Translations under genes and position numbers: made by a program
Assembly (NCBI GenBank): GCA_964466155.1
Contig: CAYXMY010000025.1
Coordinates: forward strand, 1 to 29,702
DNA length: 29,702 nucleotides
Origin: Caenibius sp964466155
GTDB taxonomy: Bacteria; Pseudomonadota; Alphaproteobacteria; Sphingomonadales; Sphingomonadaceae
Reading direction: 5' to 3'
In this document: one piece after another, positions 7,315 through 15,635 of the stretch
Numbering within the stretch: the first letter of the stretch is position 1
Layout of the letters: each line of letters starts with the position of its first letter
The notes under the pieces: generated by a model
Told to the model about the DNA's origin: nothing
The model's input: only the letters and a program-made list of their open reading frames with translations
Databases searched by the model: none

Positions 7315-8061
7315 GTGCGTTTCGAAGGCAAATCCATCGTCGTGACCGGAGCCGCATCGGGCATCGGCCTCGCCACCGCAAAGAAACTGGGCGCGGAAGG
7401 TGCAAAACTCGTGCTGGGCGACCGCAACGAGGAAGGCGTGACCGCCGCCGCGCGCGCAATCGGCGCCAATGCCATCGCCATGGCGCTGGACGTGGTGGAC
7501 GAACAATCCTGCCAGGCGCTGATCGACCGCGCAGTGGCGGAACACGGCGGGCTGGACGTGCTGTGCAACATCGCAGGCATTCTCGATTTCGGGCGGATGG
7601 AAGATCTCAACAAAAGCCGCTGGGACCGGACCATCGCGGTTAATCTGACCGGCGTTTACCTGATGTCGCGCCTCGCCATGCCGCACCTGCTGAAAACCAA
7701 AGGCAACATCGTCAACATGGCATCCGCCGCCGGGCTGGTCGGCGTGCCGTTCAATTCCGCCTATGTCGCGGCGAAGCATGGCGTTGTCGGGCTGACCAAG
7801 GCTCTGGCGCTGGAATTTTCCAAGCAAGGTATCCGCATCAACTGCATCTGCCCCACCGGGGTCAACACTCCGATGATCGCGGGCGCCCCACCGGAAAACA
7901 TCGACTGGGAACTGGTGATGCGCGCAGTGCCCTGGCTCGACGGTGGGGAAAACTGCGATCCGGAAGATATCGCCGATGCGGTCGCCTTCCTCGCCTCTCA
8001 AGAAGCGCGCCGGATCACCGGCGTGGCCTTCCCTGTCGACGGCGGACAAACCGCCGCCTGA
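7315..8061 (+). CDS. SDR, classical NAD-type
   Basis: A 248-residue classical SDR. TGAASGIG is at 11-18, Asp36 after beta-2 favours NAD(H), NIAG (for NNAG) is at 85-88, and Asn110, Ser137, Tyr150 and Lys154 complete the active site. The start is GTG at 7315, with GGGAG eight bases upstream; the frame stays open upstream but without a ribosome site. It is followed after 26 bases by the aldo/keto reductase, so the two form a short operon of two carbonyl/alcohol oxidoreductases. The fold and catalysis are sure; the substrate is unknown and probably a secondary alcohol on a ring system, judging by the surroundings. Confidence 0.88.
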   Translation: MRFEGKSIVVTGAASGIGLATAKKLGAEGAKLVLGDRNEEGVTAAARAIGANAIAMALDVVDEQSCQALIDRAVAEHGGLDVLCNIAGILDFGRMEDLNKSRWDRTIAVNLTGVYLMSRLAMPHLLKTKGNIVNMASAAGLVGVPFNSAYVAAKHGVVGLTKALALEFSKQGIRINCICPTGVNTPMIAGAPPENIDWELVMRAVPWLDGGENCDPEDIADAVAFLASQEARRITGVAFPVDGGQTAA

Positions 8062-8087
8062 TCCCGTTTGCAAAAAGGATATTCCTC

Positions 8088-9053
8088 ATGAAGAAATTGA
8101 CTCTGCCTGGCACCGATCTGCAAGTCAGCCAGCTATGTTATGGCACCAACATGCTGGGCACCGCCATCGACCAGCCGACCGCCAACGCCATTCTCGACCG
8201 CTTCGTGGAACTGGGCGGTAACTTCCTCGACACCGCGCGCTCCTATGGCGACTGGGTGCCCGATGCTCCCATTGGGGCGAGCGAGCGCGCCATCGGCCAA
8301 TGGCTGAAAGGCCGGAACCGCGCCGACGTGGTGATCGCCACCAAAGGTGCGCAAGTGGATATGCGCGCGGGCGATTACCGCAACCGCGTGACGCCGGAAG
8401 ATATCGCGCAGGATCTGTCGGAAAGCCTCGATCACCTCGGGATCGACACCATCGATCTCTACTGGCTGCATGCCGACAATCCGCAAGCACCAGTCGGCCC
8501 GATCGTCGACGCCATGCTGGGTCATCAGGCGGCCGGCAAGATCCGCTATTTCGGCGCATCCAACTGGACGCCGGAACGCATCCGCGAAGCCAATGCCTAT
8601 GCCGCATCCAAGGGCAAACAGGGGTTCGTCGCCTCGCAAACGTTCTGGGGCCTTGCCGCTCCTGAACGCGAAGCCTCCACCGCGCAGGGCTATCAGCTTT
8701 ATTACGAGGACGGCTATCAGGACATCCACGCCGAAGGGATCACCATGATCCCCTATTCCGCGCAGAGCGGCGGCTACTTCACCAAGCTGGCGGCAGGTGA
8801 AGGGGCGGTGCCCGATTTCCTCAAGGCGCGGTACAACAACCCCGCAAACGCAAAGCGGTTTGCCGCGGTGCAGGATTTGGCGGCAAAGCACGGTGTTTCG
8901 ATCAACGAAATCGTGCTCGCCTACCTCGTCAACCAGCCGAACCTGACTGTCCCGATTTTCGGTGCGCGGGCACCGGAACAGGTGGAAGACAGCGTCAAGG
9001 CCACCGCTCTCGAACTGAGCGCCGCCGAACTGGCCCAGCTACGCGGCGAATAA
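8088..9053 (+). CDS. Aldo/keto reductase
   Basis: A 321-residue (alpha/beta)8-barrel oxidoreductase. The catalytic tetrad is visible: Asp48, Tyr53 (DTARSYG), Lys86 (ATKGA) and His128 (WLHAD). GASNWTPERI and the PIFGARAPEQVEDS segment near the C-terminus are the cofactor-binding parts of the AKR family, which normally uses NADPH to reduce aldehydes and ketones. AAGGA lies eight bases before the ATG. It is co-transcribed with the SDR before it and ends at a strong terminator. Length and motifs resemble the YdhF/Tas-like bacterial AKRs rather than the vertebrate 3alpha-HSD AKR1C group. A steroid role is therefore suggested by context only. Confidence 0.9.
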   Translation: MKKLTLPGTDLQVSQLCYGTNMLGTAIDQPTANAILDRFVELGGNFLDTARSYGDWVPDAPIGASERAIGQWLKGRNRADVVIATKGAQVDMRAGDYRNRVTPEDIAQDLSESLDHLGIDTIDLYWLHADNPQAPVGPIVDAMLGHQAAGKIRYFGASNWTPERIREANAYAASKGKQGFVASQTFWGLAAPEREASTAQGYQLYYEDGYQDIHAEGITMIPYSAQSGGYFTKLAAGEGAVPDFLKARYNNPANAKRFAAVQDLAAKHGVSINEIVLAYLVNQPNLTVPIFGARAPEQVEDSVKATALELSAAELAQLRGE

Positions 9054-9094
9054 GCCCGGTCACGGGCGGGCATCGCCCCGCCCGGCCAGACACA

Positions 9095-9138
9095 GAAAAG
9101 GCCCCGGCGGCATATGCCATCGGGGCCTTTTCTTTTTT
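9095..9138. terminator. Bidirectional intrinsic terminator (aldo/keto reductase / TonB receptor 1)
   Basis: A 12-bp perfect stem (9095-9106 with 9121-9132) is followed by six T on the plus strand. The left arm starts with a GAAAA run that serves the minus strand. The loop holds the small palindrome GGCATATGCC. It separates two convergent genes. Confidence 0.9.
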
Positions 9139-9187
9139 CCATATCCCAGACCGCCGGTAAAAACCCAGCGGCCCCGGCAGGCAAAGA

Positions 9188-11593
9188 TCAGAAGCTGATC
9201 TTGGCGTCGATGCCGTAAGTACGCGGCTTCTCGAAATTGGCCCCGGCGAAGCCGAGCGAACCGAAGTCGATCCCGTAAACCAGCTTCTTCTCGTTGGTCA
9301 GGTTGTCGGCCCACACCCCGATATCGAGCTTGCCGCCACCGACCTGAATATCTTCGACCGAGAAACGTGCCTTGAGGTTGCTGTTGGCCGGCGCCTTTAT
9401 GTTCGTATTGAACGGCGAAGTCGAAGCCAGCGACAGCGTGTTGAACCACATCGACGAACGATAGGAATAATCCACCCGCAGGCGGGCCGTCATATCGCCC
9501 AGCGAATGGGCATATTCAGCACCGATGCGCGCGGTCCACTTCGGCGTGTACGTAAGCTTCGCGATGTCCGCGACATCGACCGGTGCGGCCATGCTCGCGT
9601 CCTTGAACAGGAAGGTCTTGTACTTGTGGTCCACATAACCGACCGAACCGTCGATGGTGAACCCAGCCACCGGCACGAAGGTCGCTTCAGCTTCGAAGCC
9701 CTTGAGCTGCACCTTGCCCGCGTTGACGATCAGCGAAGTCGCACCGCTGGTGCTGGCGGCAAACTGCTGCACTTGCAGATCGCTGTAATCGGTCAGGAAC
9801 GCGGCGAAATTCAGGCGCAGATGGCGATCGAACAGTTCCGACTTGAAACCGGCTTCGTAGGACGTCGCCTTTTCAGGCTTGAAAACGTTGATCGTTTCGG
9901 CGCGCGGGTTGATCCCACCCGAGCGGTAACCGGTGGACACGCGGGCATAGATCATCGTGTCCGGCGTCACCTTGTACGAAGCCGAAAGCAGCCAGGAGAA
10001 GTTGTTGGACGAAGTCTGCCCGGTCAGTTCGGGCACGATATCACCGCCCAGCCATGCCGTCTTCTTGTCCTTGGTGTAGCGCGCGCCAACCGTCAGTTCG
10101 AGCTTCTGATCGAGCGCGGACGGCTTCCAGCTCACCTGGCCGAAAGCGGCCTTGGATTCGGATGTCCCGCCGAACGCCTGATACGGTGTGAGATTCATAC
10201 CCACCAGATCGAGGCCCGGATTGAGCGATGCGACCTGAGCCGCAAATTCCGGCGTGAACCCGGCCTGCGCCAGATAGGCCACCGGCAGGACCGCCGTCAG
10301 CGACTGGTGGTTATGCTCGGACGCCTTTTCCTTGAAGTAGTAGAGGCCGCCGAGATAGCTGAAATCGCCCGAACTGCCGAGCAGTTGGAATTCCTGGCTG
10401 AACTGGTGCTGGCGCTGCGGCGCGTTGTTGCCGGTGTAAGGCGTGATCGTCTGCACCGAAGTCAGCGTGGGCGAGGTGTAATCCAGCACCACTCCCTTGA
10501 GATCGCCGTTGCCGGTCAGGTTGAGGATCGAATCCTGGAAGAACTTACGATAGCCGGTGATCGACTTGATCGTCAGCGCATCCGATGCCTCATAAGCCAG
10601 CGTCAGGCTGTGGCCCTGGACGCGGGTCTTCGAATTGTGCCGGTAATTGCCCTTCTGATCGTAGAAGCCGGACTGCTGCACGGTATCGTGATAATCCGGG
10701 CTGGACAGGAACGGTGCGCCGCCGAGGCTGGCGGAACGGCCGAAATAGCTTTCATAAGTCGGCGTGGTGGCAACGATCTGGAAGAATGCCGGGCTGCCAC
10801 TGCGATTGTCATAGTCGAAACCGTAATCGACCGTCAGCTTCCCGAGATCGGCCTGCAGCCCGATGGCCACCGTATCGGCCTTGATCGAGCCGGGATCTTC
10901 CGACGCCTTGGTCAGCGTGTTGTTGATATAGCCGTCCGCTTCGCGGTGCTGCGCCGCGATCGAAAGCTTGAACGGCGAATTGCCGATATAGCCGGTGTCG
11001 ACACGGCCGCGAACGTACCAATCGTTGAAGCGGCCGTAACCTGCCTTCGCCGTCACATGGAAATCGTCGGTCGGCTTCTTGGAGACGAGTTGCAGCGCAC
11101 CGCCGATGGTGTTGCGGCCGAACAGCGTGCCCTGCGGGCCGCGCAGCACTTCGACGCGTTCCAGATCGATCAGATCGAACACCGCACCCGCCGAGCGGGC
11201 AAGGTAAACGCCGTCCAGATAAACGCCCACGCCCTGTTCCGACAGCGCGGAAGGTTCGCTGTTGCCGATACCGCGAATGAAGATCGACGCAGCCGAGAGG
11301 CTGGAAGGCTGCTGCGAAATCGTCAGGCTCGGCGCCAGATTGGGCAGCGCGGTGGGATCGGTCACGTTCTGACGTTCGAGGAAGTCACCCGACAACGCGG
11401 TGACGGCGACCGGCACCGACTGCAGAGATTCCCTGGAACGGCGCGCGGTGACGACGATATCCTGCAAGCCGGTCGAAGCCGTGCTGGCCTGTGCGGCATC
11501 GGCCTGCGGAGCGTCCGCATCCTGTGCCATGGCTGCTTGCGAAAGACCCAGCGCAACCATGCTGGCTGCGCTGAAAAGGGCGAGATGCTTCAT
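9188..11593 (-). CDS. TonB-dependent outer-membrane receptor 1
   Basis: An 801-residue receptor. A signal peptide occupies residues 1-23 (cleavage after AMA). A TonB box DIVVTA at 45-50 is followed by the plug domain with LERVEVLRGPQGTLFGRNTIGG, and then a long beta-barrel with alternating aromatic strands ending in the terminal Phe (DAKISF) used for outer-membrane insertion. It lacks siderophore-specific features and belongs to the broad sphingomonad group of receptors found beside catabolic genes, so the ligand is likely an organic substrate too large for porins. GGGAG precedes the ATG. It is monocistronic, with the terminator of the AKR operon downstream and a 454-base gap upstream shared with the acyl-CoA synthetase. 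Confidence 0.94.
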   Translation of the reverse strand: MKHLALFSAASMVALGLSQAAMAQDADAPQADAAQASTASTGLQDIVVTARRSRESLQSVPVAVTALSGDFLERQNVTDPTALPNLAPSLTISQQPSSLSAASIFIRGIGNSEPSALSEQGVGVYLDGVYLARSAGAVFDLIDLERVEVLRGPQGTLFGRNTIGGALQLVSKKPTDDFHVTAKAGYGRFNDWYVRGRVDTGYIGNSPFKLSIAAQHREADGYINNTLTKASEDPGSIKADTVAIGLQADLGKLTVDYGFDYDNRSGSPAFFQIVATTPTYESYFGRSASLGGAPFLSSPDYHDTVQQSGFYDQKGNYRHNSKTRVQGHSLTLAYEASDALTIKSITGYRKFFQDSILNLTGNGDLKGVVLDYTSPTLTSVQTITPYTGNNAPQRQHQFSQEFQLLGSSGDFSYLGGLYYFKEKASEHNHQSLTAVLPVAYLAQAGFTPEFAAQVASLNPGLDLVGMNLTPYQAFGGTSESKAAFGQVSWKPSALDQKLELTVGARYTKDKKTAWLGGDIVPELTGQTSSNNFSWLLSASYKVTPDTMIYARVSTGYRSGGINPRAETINVFKPEKATSYEAGFKSELFDRHLRLNFAAFLTDYSDLQVQQFAASTSGATSLIVNAGKVQLKGFEAEATFVPVAGFTIDGSVGYVDHKYKTFLFKDASMAAPVDVADIAKLTYTPKWTARIGAEYAHSLGDMTARLRVDYSYRSSMWFNTLSLASTSPFNTNIKAPANSNLKARFSVEDIQVGGGKLDIGVWADNLTNEKKLVYGIDFGSLGFAGANFEKPRTYGIDAKISF

Positions 11594-12047
11594 GTGTAAT
11601 CTCCCAGAAGCCGAAATGAGGGCGATGAATTATGGGCGCGCTCTTAGGTGCGCCGGGGAAATTGGCAAAAGGGGGTGGCCGAAACTGCGACGAAGCGTTT
11701 GCCGATGCGTCCTATTCGGTTCCTTTGTCCGTCATGGTTTGGCTGTTTGTAGTATTTTTGCAACAACTCAAAGCGATCTGGTGCGACTCATCGGCCACTC
11801 GCGATGCTCCGAAACGCTCCGCGGCGTGCAGGCACATTGTCCGCCGATGCCGGATGAGAACGCAGACGTCGCGCATTTCCCGGTTTCAACCGATATTTCC
11901 CACGTCCGACAGCCTGTCGCCCCTTGCCAAGTTGCCTCAACAGCGCGAGGGTCGCCGCAATCGGGAACAAGCGATTGCCATTAGCCAGATAATACGCAAA
12001 AGCGCAATAAAATGCTAATGAATATCGATTTGCGTAAGAGGATTGGA
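11594..12047. other. Divergent intergenic region: TonB receptor 1 / acyl-CoA synthetase
   Basis: No gene is supported in these 454 bases. The part near the synthetase is AT-rich. It holds two interleaved inverted repeats: CATTAGC (11979-11985) with GCTAATG (12014-12020), and TACGCAAA (11993-12000) with TTTGCGTA (12029-12036). These may be operator half-sites. No convincing -35/-10 pair with normal spacing was found on either strand. Confidence 0.45.
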
Positions 12048-13640
12048 ATGGAATACCAGCTTTGGGCGGATGGCATGCGGTATGAAACGCATCATGGCCG
12101 CGTGGTGCTATCGCATGCGGACCGCCCTGCCCATATTGCCGCCATGTTCGATGAGGCCGTGGCCCGGCGCGGCGGGGAAGTGGCGATGGTGGATGGCGAC
12201 TTGCGCCTGACTTATGCCGATGTGGCCGAGCGGGCCGCACGGTGCGCGACGCGGCTCCTCTCTCTGGGCATCGGGCCGGGGGACCGGCTGGTGATTCTGC
12301 TCGACAACCGGGCGGACTATATGGTGCTGCTGATGGCGACGGCGCGGATCGGGGCGATCTGCGTGCCCGGCAACATCCGCCAGCGCGCGCCCGAAACCGC
12401 CTATGTATTGAACGACTGCTCCGCCGCCGCAATCGTCTATGAAGACGATCTGGCGGAACACCTGCCGGCCGCTGCCGATGCCCCCAGCGTGCGCCACTGG
12501 CTGCCCTATTCCGCCGAAGCCAAGGCATGGGATGAAACCGCACCCGATACCGCCGCGATTGCCGCCTGCGGCGCGGTGCATGAAGACGATCCGTTCTGCA
12601 TCCTTTATACATCCGGCACCACGGGCAAGCCCAAGGGCGCCGTGCTGACGCATTTCGGCCTCATCACCAACGCCATCGGCGCGCAGAATCATCTCCGCCT
12701 GCGTGATGGCGATGCGATGGTCCTGTCCGTCCCCGCATCGCATGTGACCGGAATTCAACTGATCCTGCTGACCGCGATCCGCATCGCGGGCAAAGTCGTG
12801 GCGCAACGCGGGTTCAAGGCGCGCGCTTTCCTCGAAATCGCGGAGCGGGAGCGGATGAGCTACGCCATCATGGTCCCCGCGATGTACAAGCTATGCCTGC
12901 TCGATCCGGAGTTTTCCCGCTTCGATCTCAGCGCATGGCGCGTGGGCGCGTTCGGCGGCGCGCCGATGCCCGAAGCGACCATCGAAGAACTGGCCGGGCA
13001 TTGCCCGCAACTGACGCTGGTCAACATCTACGGGGCGACGGAAACCTCCTCCCCCGCGGTGATGATGCCACTGGGCGAAGGGCGCGAGCGGAGCGGTGTG
13101 GTCGGCCGTGCGCTACCCTATGCGCAGATTGTCGTCGTCGATGACGATGGACGGCAGGTTCCGCCGGGCGAACAGGGCGAAATCTGGATCGCCGGGCCGA
13201 TGACGATCCCGCAATACTGGAACAATCCCGCAGCGACGGCGGCAGGCTTCACCGGCGGATACTGGCGTTCGGGCGATATCGGCGTGATGGATGCCGATGG
13301 ATACCTGCGCGTGCTCGACCGCAAGAAGGACATGATCAACCGGGGCGGCTTCAAGATCTATTCGGTCGAAGTCGAGAACACGCTGATGGCGCACGATGCC
13401 GTCACCGAAGCGGGCGTGGTCGGCCGTCCGTGCGAAGTGCTGGGCGAACGGGTAGTCGCGTTCGCCGTGGCCCGCGACGGGGTGACGGGTGAGGAACTGC
13501 GGAGCTTCTGCGCAGCCAACCTGTCGGACTACAAGGTGCCCGATCAGGTCCACATCGTGGAAGGACCGCTGCCGCGCAATCCCAATGGCAAGCTGCTGAA
13601 AACGGCGCTGCGCGACTGGCTGGCCGATTACCCGGCCTGA
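12048..13640 (+). CDS. Acyl-CoA synthetase (AMP-forming, ANL superfamily)
   Basis: A 530-residue adenylate-forming ligase. The P-loop-like motif YTSGTTGKPKG is at 187-197, YGATETSS at 328-335, the ATP-ribose Asp in RSGDIG at 408-412, the hinge DRKKDMINRGG at 424-434 and the catalytic Lys515 in NPNGK. It activates a carboxylic acid to an acyl-AMP and then the CoA thioester. I place the start at the ATG at 12048, which has AGAGG six bases upstream; an ATG at 12012 is in frame but has none. It converges on the mutase operon with only an 18-base gap between stops. The order ligase next to mutase, small subunit and GTPase recalls the 2-hydroxyisobutyryl-CoA mutase gene set. Feeding the mutase is therefore a reasonable inference. 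Confidence 0.9.
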   Translation: MEYQLWADGMRYETHHGRVVLSHADRPAHIAAMFDEAVARRGGEVAMVDGDLRLTYADVAERAARCATRLLSLGIGPGDRLVILLDNRADYMVLLMATARIGAICVPGNIRQRAPETAYVLNDCSAAAIVYEDDLAEHLPAAADAPSVRHWLPYSAEAKAWDETAPDTAAIAACGAVHEDDPFCILYTSGTTGKPKGAVLTHFGLITNAIGAQNHLRLRDGDAMVLSVPASHVTGIQLILLTAIRIAGKVVAQRGFKARAFLEIAERERMSYAIMVPAMYKLCLLDPEFSRFDLSAWRVGAFGGAPMPEATIEELAGHCPQLTLVNIYGATETSSPAVMMPLGEGRERSGVVGRALPYAQIVVVDDDGRQVPPGEQGEIWIAGPMTIPQYWNNPAATAAGFTGGYWRSGDIGVMDADGYLRVLDRKKDMINRGGFKIYSVEVENTLMAHDAVTEAGVVGRPCEVLGERVVAFAVARDGVTGEELRSFCAANLSDYKVPDQVHIVEGPLPRNPNGKLLKTALRDWLADYPA

Positions 13641-13650
13641 AGCGTCATGC

Positions 13651-13664
13651 GCCTGTTTTCAGGC
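13651..13664. terminator. Small hairpin at the convergent ligase/EthD gene ends
   Basis: GCCTG and CAGGC (13651-13655, 13660-13664) enclose TTTT and overlap the stop of the EthD gene. The stem is only 5 bp, so it is a weak candidate terminator in an 18-base gap where nothing else fits. Confidence 0.35.
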
Positions 13665-14261
13665 TCCGCCCGTCAGCAGCTTTTCGGCAGGGGTTTCCTC
13701 ACGCCGAACGCGCAGGCGTGTCACCTCCACGCCGACGGGCACCGCCGCATCCGCACCCGCGGGCAGCCACAGCACGGCCCGCGCCGGGAAGGCAGGCTGC
13801 TGCCACGATGTTGCAAAATCAATCGAAACGCCCGGATGCTCTCCGCCCAGCCGCCCGGCCCATGCCAGCACTTTGCCGCGCATCGAAGTGTCGTCCTCCT
13901 CCCAATCGAGCAGCCATGCCTGGCGCTCCTGCGGGATCGGATCGGGTTGCTGGGAAAAGATATGCTCTTCCGCGCTGGCGGGCGCAGTCCTGGACTGGTC
14001 CATGAATTTCTGTTCGTCGGCGCGCATGATATCGCCGACCGGGCCGCTCATCAGCCCTGCCGCCGCCTTGATATCGCGCGCCCAGAATTCGGTGATCGTG
14101 TCGAAGCCGAAACCCTCGTTATCGATCAGGTGATTGCGGACATAGCGGGTGAAGGGGAAATGCTGGCAGCCCAGCGGCGCATGGCTTTCCTCATAATACG
14201 CCTGGAATGCCTCACGCGTGGAACCGGGCTTGTGCACCATTGCACAAATGCTCTTCATCAT
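13659..14261 (-). CDS. EthD-domain (dimeric alpha/beta-barrel) protein
   Basis: A 200-residue protein whose first half fits the EthD/dimeric ferredoxin-like fold. It opens with SICAMVHKPGSTREAFQAYY and E-x-HAPL, followed by a strand with RYVRNHLI, then DTITEFWA and a helix with MRADEQKFMD. The second half (about 110-200) looks like a repeat of the same fold without clear motifs. EthD-like proteins accompany P450s, oxygenases and B12 or polyketide enzymes; their chemistry is often unknown. It starts two bases after the stop of the MeaB gene, with AGGA inside that gene's end, so translation is coupled. Being last in the mutase operon implies a job tied to the mutase substrate or product. Confidence 0.75.
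   Translation of the reverse strand: MMKSICAMVHKPGSTREAFQAYYEESHAPLGCQHFPFTRYVRNHLIDNEGFGFDTITEFWARDIKAAAGLMSGPVGDIMRADEQKFMDQSRTAPASAEEHIFSQQPDPIPQERQAWLLDWEEDDTSMRGKVLAWAGRLGGEHPGVSIDFATSWQQPAFPARAVLWLPAGADAAVPVGVEVTRLRVRREETPAEKLLTGGA
14230..14247. repeat. Inverted repeat in the 5' end of the EthD gene
   Basis: TTGTGCA (14230-14236) and TGCACAA (14241-14247) form a perfect 7-bp dyad with a 4-base spacer, within the first codons of the EthD gene. Its core GTGCA-N4-TGCAC recurs at the LysR gene start (24365-24378). It could be an operator or an RNA hairpin limiting translation, or chance. Confidence 0.4.
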
Positions 14262-14263
14262 TG

Positions 14264-15202
14264 CTATCCTTCCTGATCCAACCCTCCCGTCAGCCGTTCT
14301 ATGGCGCTGTACGGGTCAAGCCTGCGGGCTTCGACATCATCCAACAGGGAATCGCCCACCCGGGCGCGGGCCACTCGTGCCAGCCTTTCGCGTAATAAGG
14401 CAAGCACTTGTTCGCGCTCCCTCAATCCGGAGCGGAGAGCGAATCCACCAGTGCTATCGAGATGGGCCCGGTGCGCCGCTATCGCATCGGCGATTTCCGC
14501 CGCGCCTTCCCCCGCATTGGCCACGGCGCGCAACAAGGGCGGGTGCCACCCCTCTTCCGGGCGCGCCTGTTCGCGCAAATGCAGCATCAGTTCGAACTGC
14601 CGCCGGGTGGCCTCGTACCCGTCACGGTCAGCCTTGTTGACGACGAAAATCTCCCCCGCCTCCAGAATTCCCGCTTTCACCGCCTGCACTTCATCGCCCA
14701 GCCCCGGCACGCCGACGATGATCGTGGTATGGGCGAGATTGACCACGTCGATCTCATCTTGCCCCACGCCCACGGTTTCGACGATCACCGCATCGAAGCC
14801 CATGGCATCGAGCACGAGACAGGCATCATGGGTGGAGCGCGACAGCCCGCCCGCCGCCCCGCGCGTGCCGATGGAACGGATGAACACGCCGGGGTCGAGC
14901 GTGTGGCGCGCCATGCGCACCCGATCGCCCAGGATCGCCCCGCCGGTGAACGGGCTGGATGGATCGATGGCGACCACCCCCACCCGCAGCGCCCGTGCGC
15001 GCAGTTCGCCCACCAGCATATTGGTCAGTGTCGATTTGCCCGCGCCCGGCGGGCCGGTGATGCCGATCACATGCGCGCGGCCGGTGTGCAGAAAAATGCG
15101 CTTGATGACTTCCGCCCCGCGGGGATCGCCATCGTCCAGCCAGGTGATCGCGCGGGCGCCGGCGGCGGTCCTGCCCGCCAGCACATCGGCAGCAATTCCC
15201 AT
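14264..15202 (-). CDS. meaB: MeaB/ArgK-type GTPase chaperone of the B12 acyl-CoA mutase
   Basis: A 312-residue G3E-family P-loop GTPase. Walker A GPPGAGKS is at 50-57. DPSSPFTGGAILGDR (80-94) and ETVGVGQDEIDV (142-153) are the MeaB signatures for metal and nucleotide sensing, and NKAD (189-192) gives guanine specificity. MeaB proteins gate cobalamin loading and protect adenosylcobalamin mutases from inactivation. The start codon overlaps the stop of the small mutase subunit by one base (TGATG), so the two are translationally coupled. The usual C-terminal dimerisation region is present and the length is normal (about 310-330). Its operon position makes it specific to the mutase here rather than to a housekeeping methylmalonyl-CoA mutase. 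Confidence 0.92.
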   Translation of the reverse strand: MGIAADVLAGRTAAGARAITWLDDGDPRGAEVIKRIFLHTGRAHVIGITGPPGAGKSTLTNMLVGELRARALRVGVVAIDPSSPFTGGAILGDRVRMARHTLDPGVFIRSIGTRGAAGGLSRSTHDACLVLDAMGFDAVIVETVGVGQDEIDVVNLAHTTIIVGVPGLGDEVQAVKAGILEAGEIFVVNKADRDGYEATRRQFELMLHLREQARPEEGWHPPLLRAVANAGEGAAEIADAIAAHRAHLDSTGGFALRSGLREREQVLALLRERLARVARARVGDSLLDDVEARRLDPYSAIERLTGGLDQEG

Positions 15203-15630
15203 CAGACGGTTTCAGCGGCCTGTCTTTCCGCCCACCATTGTTCGAGATAGTGCACGATATCGCGCGTGTCGGTGCCCATGGTGAAGATCTTGCCGACCCC
15301 CGCCTCCAGCAGAAACGGCCGGTCCTCCTCCGGAATCACGCCGCCCGCCAACAGCAGCTTGTCCTCCGCCCCCGCCTCTTTCAGCAGGCGGGCGAGCCGG
15401 GGCAGATTGCGGGTATGCCCGGCGGACAGCGTAGAAATCCCCACCACATCGACATCTTCTTGAACGGCGGCGGCCACCACCATTTCCGGCGTCTGCTTGA
15501 GCCCGGTGAAAATCACTTCCATCCCCGCTTCGCGCAGGGCGTGGCCGATGATCGTGATGCCGACCGTGTGCGTATCCATGCCCAGCTTGGCCAGCAGCAC
15601 GCGCAAGCGGCGGCCCGAATGATCGTGCAT
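15202..15630 (-). CDS. B12-binding small subunit of acyl-CoA mutase
   Basis: A 142-residue cobalamin-binding domain with the base-off/His-on signature DxHxxG as DTHTVG (Asp19, His21, Gly24). The strand VDVVGISTL with the SxL motif and the LAGGVIP glycine pair that cradles the nucleotide tail are also present. It equals the C-terminal domain of methylmalonyl-CoA mutase as a separate chain, as in isobutyryl-CoA and 2-hydroxyisobutyryl-CoA mutases (IcmB, HcmB). The start is taken as the ATG at 15630, five bases after the large-subunit stop; a GTG at 15639 overlapping that stop is an alternative. It must pair with the large subunit encoded just upstream. All B12-contact residues are intact, so radical chemistry should be possible. 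Confidence 0.92.
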   Translation of the reverse strand: MHDHSGRRLRVLLAKLGMDTHTVGITIIGHALREAGMEVIFTGLKQTPEMVVAAAVQEDVDVVGISTLSAGHTRNLPRLARLLKEAGAEDKLLLAGGVIPEEDRPFLLEAGVGKIFTMGTDTRDIVHYLEQWWAERQAAETV

Positions 15631-15635
15631 GCCCG

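Noticed and set aside
9506..11599. A 697-codon open frame opposite TonB receptor 1
   Set aside because: Arg/Gln/Ile-rich translation without motifs; shadow of the receptor's third-position GC bias.
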